From contig NC_081299.1 in NCBI RefSeq assembly GCF_030435805.1, positions 36,140,001 to 36,204,000 of the forward strand: a stretch of 64,000 nt of DNA, read 5' to 3'. The notes beneath the pieces were generated by a model. The model worked only from the letters and a program-made list of their open reading frames with translations. It did not search any database and was not told where the DNA came from. Shown one piece after another: positions 17,851 to 27,700 of the stretch (the stretch's first letter is position 1; every line of letters begins with the position of its first letter). The DNA is from Mustela lutreola (lineage: Eukaryota; Chordata; Mammalia; Carnivora; Mustelidae). The position numbers were made by a program, and so were the translations under genes.

Positions 17851-20800
17851 GTGGGTTCCATGGGCCAGGAGGACGGAGTCCCTAGCTAGGGTTGGAAGGG
17901 ACAGACTTATGCCTCCAGAGTTGGACTGGAGACCAGCGAATTAGATAGAACTCCCTACCTAACTCCTCAGGATTCCTCCCAAATCAATCCTTACATTCTG
18001 GGGTCCATTAATTGCCCCTCCAAGGGTGAGTGGGTCCTGAAGAGTTGAGGTGGGAGGCACTAGCTCTTGGAAGTTTTTCCTGCCAGATAATTGGGAGGGG
18101 AGAGGTGAGGCTGAGAAGCACCGAGAACCTAGCACAGCACAAATCTGCCCCCCCACCGCCATCTATGCCCTGCCCCCCATTATAGGGCCCTCAGTTTCTT
18201 CTCCTACTGCACACTGGGCCCAGGGTTTGCTAGTCTGAGACCTGGGTGTTCATGATAGGATTCAGCACAGAAGAGATCAGGGTGAAAAACCCCTAGTCTA
18301 GGGCTACCCAAAACATCCTCCCTTTCCCCAACTCCCCCGACCCCCACTTAAAGTACTTGGAAGTCCCTAGAACCTGGGTGGTCAGAGTAGCAGCGCCATG
18401 GCTATTGGCTCCATCACCTCTGAGCCCCCCAGGTATACAGGATTTTTGCATCTCATCTGTACCTTCTTCGGGAGAAGAGAAGGAAATAGGCCCCCTCCCC
18501 CTCCCCTGTTGCTGCTGGTCTAGATTCAGAGCCAGAAGGGCATTTGGGGCTCTCCAGGCTCCCCAAGGCCCTGGTTCCTGTGAAGGGGGTAATTTACACC
18601 TGCCACCAATTTGCAGCCAGTTCTGGGGAACTGAAGAATCCTCTGGCTCAGAACCAGGAGGCCACAGTGAGTGTGTCAGCTAATAGGTCTTTCTGGAGCC
18701 CACCATCTGCTTAGCTAGGCTGTGAGAGAACAGAAAAGGAGGGCATGGGGGCTTTTAGGCAGGAAGGAGAGCCTTCTGGGCAGAGCAATCAGGGAAGGCT
18801 CCATGGGGGAAGAACTTAAATGCCATGTGTGCACTTGGCCCTGAAGGTTGGAGGTGAATGCCAGATTCTTCAGAGCAGGGCTGTGACTGCCCACCTAAGG
18901 GAGGGGCTTGCTTCGCTTCTTTGTACAGAGTGGTGCCAGGCATCATGCTGAGCACTTTACAAAATACTCACTTAATCCTCACAGTAACCCTATTAGCAAA
19001 TATTTTATAGATAAAGAAACTGAGGCACAAAGAGATTAAGTAACTGCCCAGGGTCATACAAAAAAGTAAAAAGCAGAGCCAGGCTTCGAACTCAGATGAT
19101 CTGCCTGCACTTTACATTTTTACCATTGAGATCTGCTTTGTGCCAGGCGCTTTAAAGACATTTTATGCCACTGAAGTGAGAAAAGCCGTCATCTTTAACC
19201 CCATCCTGTAGATGAAGTATGCTTGCAGGTGTTAAAGGGGCTCAGCTGGGCTCACACACGGAGCCAGTGGAGAAGCCATGCCTTTTCTCTGGCTCTAACT
19301 CTTTTGCCTTTGATGGTGATTAGCTGTTTGTAAACTTGAAGGGCATACATTCATTTAACTTGTGATTAGGTCTCTGCGTTCTTGACCTAGCCTGGTATGG
19401 GACCCTAAGCTGCCCATTAAAGGCACACAGGAGGGAACCTACTGGGGGCCATAACAGGGAAGTACTCCTTACTCCAATTCCTTTCTCCTTCCTTGGCCAA
19501 GATGTCATTGATGTCTTTGTGTACTCAGCCCTGCCCACTGTGGGGGGAGTGGCGGGGCTGGGCAGAGGGTTTCCCTTGAAGCCACTGGTGGCAGAACAGG
19601 TCCAAGCTCTCTAAGCACAGTCCTTCAACTGTCCCTCTCCCAGCAATCCTGCAGGGCCAGCGGCAGGGCCGCTCTTAAAGCCAAGGTTATTCCTGCCTCT
19701 AGGCTCTTTTCCTCTTGGTTCCCTCCCCCCTCACAGGTTGAGTGAACCATCCAGACTCTGGGATTTGTGGGAAGGGGAAATAATGGAAACCTTCCCTACT
19801 TAATCCTCCTACTCAAAAAAACTGTTGCTGCGGACAACCCACTCCCACAGAGCTGGCTTTAAAAAAAGCTTTAGGCAAGAAGGGGGAAGTCATGGGTTCA
19901 AGTTCTGGCCTAGCTCCGGAATCATTTTGAGATCTTGAGCAGAGCCCTGACTTTCTGTTGGCCTCAGTTTTTCTGCCTCTTTGAGGATGAGGGGGCAGGG
20001 GCTTGTGGGATCAGATAGTTCTTGTAACAGTTGTCTAAGAATCTCAATCCACGGCCAGGGAGCTGGGTCTGGGATCTCCCGGCTTTACCCCAGGGCCTGA
20101 TTGGGATTGAGCAATAAGGAAGCCACACTTGTGACCCCAGGGCTGGGCGGAGTCTGATGTGTCTTTGTTAAGAGAGTTAGTGGGGGACCTGAATCCCCCT
20201 GGGAAGAGAACTGGGTTGGAGTGGTCTTTGAGGCTGCATCTCTCCTGAGGATTATCCCCTTTCTGTTTCCAAAGAGGCGGTATGGAATGAGTGTTTCTTT
20301 TTCTGGCAAGAAAGCCTTGCTTTTTTTCTATTCTGGGAAGTGTTGCTGTCACAGTCAGGGAATCCCACTGTCACAGGACTATAGAATCTAGTTCTCAGAT
20401 TCATTTCCCATCAACACAGTAAAACTCAACCGGATGAGTCCTGGAGACCACCAGAGGGGCCAAGGATAGTGAAGGCAAGAGAATCACAAAGCCGGATCTG
20501 ACCTATCCAGTCTGAGGCTAAGTGCCACCAATGAACTGTGTAGGACTGCTCTCAGGGGGCTCACAGACTGAGTTCACAGGAAGGAGGGAGACAGACTAAT
20601 AACTCTGATACAGGATGATAAGTGTTTTTAGAACCCAGGGTGGGCTTCTTGGAAGAGTCTTCATTAAAGAGTGACATGGTCAGCTTGTTCTCTGGAGAGA
20701 TGACACCTCCTCCTCCTTCTCCTCTTCCTCCTCCTCCTCCTTCTCTTTCTTCTTTTTCTTAAGATTTTATTTTGGGGGGCTCAGTTGGTTAAGCGCCTGC

Positions 20801-23493
20801 CTTTGGCTTGGGTCATGATCTCAGGGTCGAGGGATCGAGCCTGCTTCAGGCTCCCTGCTCAGCTGGAAGTCTGCTTCCCCCTCTCTGTCTGCCTGCATGA
20901 GCTCTCTCTCTGTCAAAGAAATAAATAAAATCTTAAAAAAAAAAAAAAAAAAGATTTTATTTTTAAGTAATCTCTACACCCAATGTGGGGCTCAAATCTA
21001 CAATCCCTAGATTGTAGTCATATGCTCTACCAACTGAGCCAGCCGGGCACTCATGGAAAGGCCACTTTAAATTGGAGGGGACACATACTGAGTCCCCTAG
21101 TTGGAATGCCTCTCTCCACTGTTTACTTGACTAAGTCCTATTCAACCTTTATGTCTCAGCTCATGTGCCTTATTGTAGGAAGCATTTTCTTACCTGCCTT
21201 GATTGGGTCATTGCCTTCTAGATAGCCATGGCCCTCTGGATAGCATTTGTTTCCCCTAGCATTTGCCATGCTGAGTCTGAAGTGCCTATATCATTGTCTT
21301 ACCCTACCCATAAAATGTGAATTCTCTGAAGTTAAGAAATGGTGTCTTTTCTTCCTTGAACACAATGCGATACCTATAAAAAGACTCACTAAATATTGTG
21401 TCATAACTGAATGGATTAATTATGTCTTAAAGAAAAGCAGGCAAGACTTCCTAGAGGAGGAAGGGCATTTGCTGGGGCTTGAAGGATGAATAAAGTCAGC
21501 GGGAATTCTAATTCAAGATGGCGGATTGAACACAGGCATTTACCTCCATTTCCTTCTGAAATGTCACTAGAAAGCCAGTAGAAGGATTATTTTAAAAGCC
21601 ATGAAACTATTATGATGACAAACGTAGGAGAGAAGATGATAGGAACAAAATTTTGGAAGCTGAAAAGCAGAAGGAAGTGTGGTAACTTAGAGGACCTGAG
21701 AAAAGCTGAATTCCAAGCCAGCAGCGAGGAAAGCTGAAAAAGCAACACAATTTGCACTACAGAAACTCAGAGCTTTCAAGGAGTTGGAAAAAAACAGTTT
21801 AGGGAATTGGGGGCACAAGTGAAGCTAAAAACAAAAGGGTTTGTGAATGTCTGTTTATGAATTGTACTCTAAGATCCCCTCCCTAACTGGCCAACCAAGT
21901 GCCAGCCACTTCTTTATCCTAACAGAAGATTGGGGATATAAGTTTTGGAAAAGAATAGTACAGAGGGAATGGAGGAAGGGGAAGAAAGGAAGGAGACAAT
22001 ATAGCAGGAGAAACATTTTTAGTATGAGAAGTTTTGTTTAATACATTTAGTTTGGTTTTGGACTAGGACTGTTGGTTTCACTGTTAATTTATTTGTCCTC
22101 CCTGGGGTTCCTGGGTGGCTCAGTCATTAAGCATCTGCCTTCGGGGATATCAGGGTTCTGGGATCGAGCCCTGTATCAGGCTTCCTGTTCAGTGGGGAAC
22201 CTGCTTCTCCCTCTCCCACTCTCCCTGCTTGTGTTCCTTCTTTCACTGTCTCTCTCTGTCAAATGGATGGATAAAATCTTTAAAAGAGAAAAACAAAACT
22301 TAGGGGCGTCTGAGTGGCTCATTTGGTTAAAGGGTCTACCTTCAGCTCAGGTCATGACCGAGGGTCCTGGGATCGAGCCCCATGTCATGCTCGCTGCTAA
22401 GTGGGAATCTGCTTCTCCCTCTGCCCTTCTCTCTGCTCTCTGTCTCTCTCAAATTTTTTTCTCAAAAAAGAAAATTTTTTCCCCAGTGCGAAATAATTGA
22501 AGATCATCTTTTATTGCATGTCATTAATAATCTGCATAGCCTGTAGTATTTCAGTTATTTATGTCCATATCTCCTTATTAGAACTGCAAGTTTCTGTCAA
22601 GCAGGGACAGTTTCTTCATGATCTTTGTTATTATTAGACAACCCAGGTGCCAAATATTCATTTGTTTAATTGGATTAGAGTTGTGATATTATTCTAAAAT
22701 CACAAGTAATTTCAGGTACAGAATTTTGTTCTGTGCTTATGTCATGGTGAATAAGTTGACCACAGTAATATCTAAAGCCACATAGCTACCATTCACAAAC
22801 TGATACCTGCCAGGCACTATCCTGTATGTGTTAATATGTTCCTTCCATTTTTTTAAAAGATTTTATTTTCTTTTGACAGACAGAGATCACAAGTAGGCAG
22901 AGAGAGAGAGAGAGGGAGGAAGCAGGCTTCCTGCTGAGCAGAGAGCCGGATCCTGGGATCATGACCTGAGCCGGGGGCAGAGGCTTTAACCCACTGAGCC
23001 ACCCAGGTGCCCCATGTTCCTTCCATTTTTTGATATAAACTTCTAAATGAGATAGTATCCTCATTTTACAATGAAGGAATGAGGTTTAAAGGGGGAAAAA
23101 GGGACGCCTGGGTGGCTCAGTTGGTTAAGCAGCTGCCTTCAGCTCAGGTCATGATCCCAGCGTCCTGGGATCGAGTCCCACATCGGGCTCCTTGCTCAGC
23201 AGGGAGCCTGCTTCTCCCTCAGCCTCTGCCTGCCATTCTGTCTGCCTGTGCTCGCTCTCTCTCCCTCTCTCTCTGAAGAATAAATAAAAAAAAAAAATTT
23301 AAAAAAAAAAAAAAAAAAACCTTTAAAAAAAAAAAAAAAGGGGGAAAAAATTCTAATTCCCTGTGGTTTGTTAATGGCAATTTGGAATTTGAATCCAGGT
23401 CTATTTAATTCCAGTGCCTGTATTTTTCTCAATGTACAAATACTTAGTCATATTCTGGTTTATCATTCTACTTGTAAGACAGTTATGTCCTGA

Positions 23494-23525
<32 letters not shown>

Positions 23526-24657
23526 GTATACATATATATGTATATATACTTAAGATTTTATTTACTTACTTGAGAGAAAGTGAGAGAGATCACAGAGGGA
23601 GAGAGAGAAGCAGACTCACTGCTGACTGAGCAGAGAGCCCAATGTGGGGCCCGATCCCAGGACCCCAAGATCACGACCTGGGCTGATAGCAGCTGCTTAA
23701 CTGACTGAGCCACCCAGACCCCAATTGTTATATATTTTTAAAAAACTCGAACCAAATGTCTCCAGATTAGAGACAACAAGTTGAGAGCAAGAGGGATTAG
23801 GTAGGGGTGCCTGGGTGGCTCAGTTGGTTAAGCATCCAACTCTTGATTCCACCTCAGGTTATTATCACAGGGTGGTGAAATCAAGCCCCACAGTGGGGCT
23901 CCATGCTCAGTGGGGAGTCTGCTTGAGATTCTTTCCCTCTCCCTCTGCCTCTCTCCCACCTCCACCTCCCACTTAACCCCCCCAGTCCCATTCCCTTGCC
24001 TGCACGCTCTATCTCTCCCTCTCAAATAAATAAATAAATCTTTTTAAAAAAGAGGGATTAAGTAAAAATGTACTAAATGTTATTAAATACCCTTCCAGCC
24101 TTTCCCCTTACTTAGCAGCTTTGCTTGCATTATATTCTTGAGATGGGTAGAATATGGTGAACATGGTGAACCCAAGGGAAAAATACTAGAGATACTGACT
24201 TCAGGGCTAACCCAAATAACCCAGCCAGAAAATTCCAAGTGAGGCTCAGAGTTGGCAAGCCTCATGTACGTATATAAAATTTGCAATCAGCTTTTAGAGA
24301 CAACTCTGAAGTATAAGCAGCTGCTAGAGACTGTAAGACATCTGATGAGACCCTCTGACTATTTAGACATAAATGAACAGAAAAAACACCTTGAATGAGG
24401 TGGAGATAATACTGGGAGATGAGAACTTATAAAAAACGCATTAATTATATCCTTAAAAAGATGAGAGGTGGGATGCCTGAGTGGCTCAGTTGGTTAAGCA
24501 GCTGCCTTCGGCTCAGGTCATGATCCCAGCGTCCTGGGATCGAGTCCCACATCGGGCTCCTTGCTCCGCAGGGAGCCTGCTTCTCCCTCTGACTCTGCCT
24601 TCCACTGTGTCTGCCTGTGCTCGCTCTCGCTCGCTCTCTCTCTGACAAATAAATAAA

Positions 24658-24700
<43 letters not shown>

Positions 24701-27700
24701 TGAGAGGTACTATTGCAGCACGGCAGGAAGCTATAAAAAGGAAAGTATTTAAGGGCGCCTGGGTAGCTCAGTCCATTAAGCATCTGACTCTTGATTTCGG
24801 CTTAGGTCATGATCTCAGGGTTGTGGGACTGAGCTCCATGTAAAGTCTGCGGGGGATTCTCTTTCTCCCTCTGCCCTTCCCCCACCCCACCCTGCTCTCT
24901 CGTGCCTGAACTCTCCCTCTCTCAAATAAATAAATCTTTTTATTTTAAAAGGAAAACATTCAGAGAACTAGAACAACTCTTAGAAATAAAAACATAGGAA
25001 AATATGAAAAACTCAACGGAAGCATTGATAATGTTGAAATACTTCAGAAACTAGAACAAATATAGAAAAAGATAGAAGAGGGGGGGAAAAAAAAAAGGAT
25101 CCATCCAGGACACCCTCTATTCAAATAATAGGATTTTCAGGAAAAAAAAAAAATAGAAAATTAGTGGAGGAGAAATAATCACCAAAGAAATAAAGAAAAT
25201 CTCCCAGAGCTGAGGGACATGTGTCTCCAATTTAAAAGGGCCCAATAGCGCCTGGGTGGCTCACTGGGTTAAGCCGCTGCCTTCGGCTCAGGTCATGATC
25301 TCAGGGTGCTGGAATCGAGTCCCGCATCGGGCTCTCTGCTCAGCGGAGAGCCTGCTTCCCTCTGTCTCTCTCTGCCTGCCTCTCCATCTACTTGTGATTT
25401 CTCTCTGTCAAATAAATAAATAAATAAATAAAATCTTTTAAAAAATAAAAAAATAAAAATAAAAGGGCCCAATACGGGGCGCCTGGGTGGCTCAGTCGGT
25501 TGAGCATCCAGCTTTTGGTTTCAGCTCAGGTCATGTTCTCCCCCCATTCCCTACTGCAGTCCTGTGTCAGGGTCTGGCATCAGTGGGGAGTCTGCTTCTG
25601 TTCTTCTCTCCCTCTGCCCCTGAGCCCCACTCTGAAATAAATAAATAAATCTTTAAAAACTAAAATTGCCCAACAAGTGGCCAATTCAGTGGATGAAAAT
25701 AGACACACCATGGCAAATTATTGGGATAATTTAGAACACTGGGACCAAAGAGAAGATCCTGAAAACTTTCAGAAAAAATAGGAAGAAGGTCCCATATGAA
25801 CGACCGGGAATCATAATGGCATCAGACTTTTCAAGTGTGACACTGAAAATTAAAAGTCAATGGAACAGGGGCGCCTGGGTGGTTCAGTGGGTTAAAGCCT
25901 CTGCCTTCGGCTCAGGTCATGATCCCAGGGGCCTGGGATCAAGCCCCACATTGAGCTCTCTGCTCTGCGGGGAGCCTGCTTCCTCCTCTCTGTCTCTGCC
26001 TGCCTCTCTGCCTACTTGTGATCTCTGTCTGTGAAATAAATAAATTTTTTTAAAAAGTCAATGGAACAGAGGTGCCTGGGTGGATCAGTGGGTTAAAGCC
26101 TCTGCTTTCAGCTCAGGTATGATCTCAGGGTGCTGGGATCGAGCCCTGCATCGAGCTCTTTGCTCAGCGGGGAGCCTGCTTCCTCCTCTCTCTCTCTCTG
26201 ACGGCCTCTCTGCCTACTTGTGATCTCTCTCTCTCTCTCTGTCAAATAAATAAATAAGATCTTTGGGGGAAAAAAAAGTCAATGGAACAATGCCTTAAAT
26301 CCTGAGGAAAAATTATTTTTTACCTAGAATTCTATACCCAAGAAACTGTCGGTGGTGTGAGGGGAGAAGAATAGCATTTTAAAATGTGTAAAGCTTCACA
26401 AATGTACTTCCTCTGTAGACTTTCTCAGGAAGCTACTGGAGGAACTGGAGGAAAAGCACCCACACACAATGAAGGAGTAAACCAAGAAAGAAGAAGACAT
26501 GGACCCAGGAAACAAGGGATCCAACTAGGGAAAAGCCCAGGAGGCTAGTGAAGGGGGAATCCCTGGGGGACAGTTGTGCAACTGGTTCACACTGGGGCCG
26601 ATCAGAGGGCTTCTGAAGAGCTGCCTCTAAGAACTAGCAATAGTTAGAATGTGATAGGTTTAAATGCCTTGAGAGGAAAATTCAGACAACTGGGAGAGGG
26701 TATGGGGATGACTTATTGACCACTATGTAGGAAATGAAACAAAAGAAGAGGAGTAATATTGTAGTAATAATAATATAACAATAATGGACTATATAAGGTA
26801 TGCTATATATCATTTACTATTACTCTAAGGCATAATTTTTTTTTTTAAAGATTTTATTTTTTTATTTAACAGGCAGAGATCACAAGTAGTTGAAGAGGCA
26901 GGCAGAGAGAGAGAGGGGGGAGGAAGCAGGCTCCCCGCTGAGCAGAGAGCCCAATGTGGGGCTCGATCCCAGGACCCTGGGACCACGACCTGAGCTGAAG
27001 GCAGAGGCTTTAACCCACTGAGCCACCCAGGCGCCCCTCTAAGGCATAATTCTAAGGAATAATAATAATTATTATTATTATTGGGACACCTGGGTGGCTC
27101 AGTTGGATAAGTGTCTGCCTTCGGTTCAGGTCATGATCCCAGGGTCCCACGATCGAGTCCTGCATTAGGCACCTTGCTCAGCAGGGAGCCTGCTTCTCCC
27201 TCTGCCTATCGCTCCCCCTGCTTGTGCATGCTCTCACTCTCTCTCTGACAAATAAATACAATCTTAAAAAAAAATCATTTAAAAATTTTTGTTATTATTA
27301 TTCTAAGGAAAACATGAAGTAAGGAATGAAAAGTAACCATAGTAAACTGTACAACTTAGCTGTGAATAGCATTTCCAAATCCTTATAAGGTAATCACCCA
27401 ACAACTCATTTTATTGCATATGTTGGGAAGATTGGAAGATGAGAAAGGTGTCTATGTAGCAGAGGAGTGGTTAGTAGGATGAGAGTTAAACCCTTAACCT
27501 TCCATCGTGTGGAAGGTGTTTTCAACAGAAAACTCCTAAAACTTAAAAGTCACTAAGTAGCATGTTATTTGGAGATTCCAAGGTAAGTACCAAAATAAAC
27601 AGCTAAAAAAATGAATAATAGTTGTCTCTGGGAAGCGAGATTTAGGATTAGGGCTCAGGCCTTTACGTCCATGATAAATCTCACAGAACTGTTTGCCTCT

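Larger units (their letters stand above)
24300..26830 (+). mobile_element. HAL1-like LINE fossil, ORF1 to 3' region
   Basis: Pieces between SINEs match HAL1 text: atggcatcagacttttcaag, acctagaattctatacccaa, ctcaggaagctactggagga, gaaggagtaaaccaagaaag. HAL1 is an L1 relative that carries only ORF1. This copy is old, multiply interrupted and not coding. Its 3' tail may reach about 27.75 kb. Confidence 0.7.

Noticed and set aside
19575-19600. Possible CTCF site (ccactggtggcag)
   Set aside because: The essential AG step of the core is changed. Weaker than the sites at 31862 and 3902.
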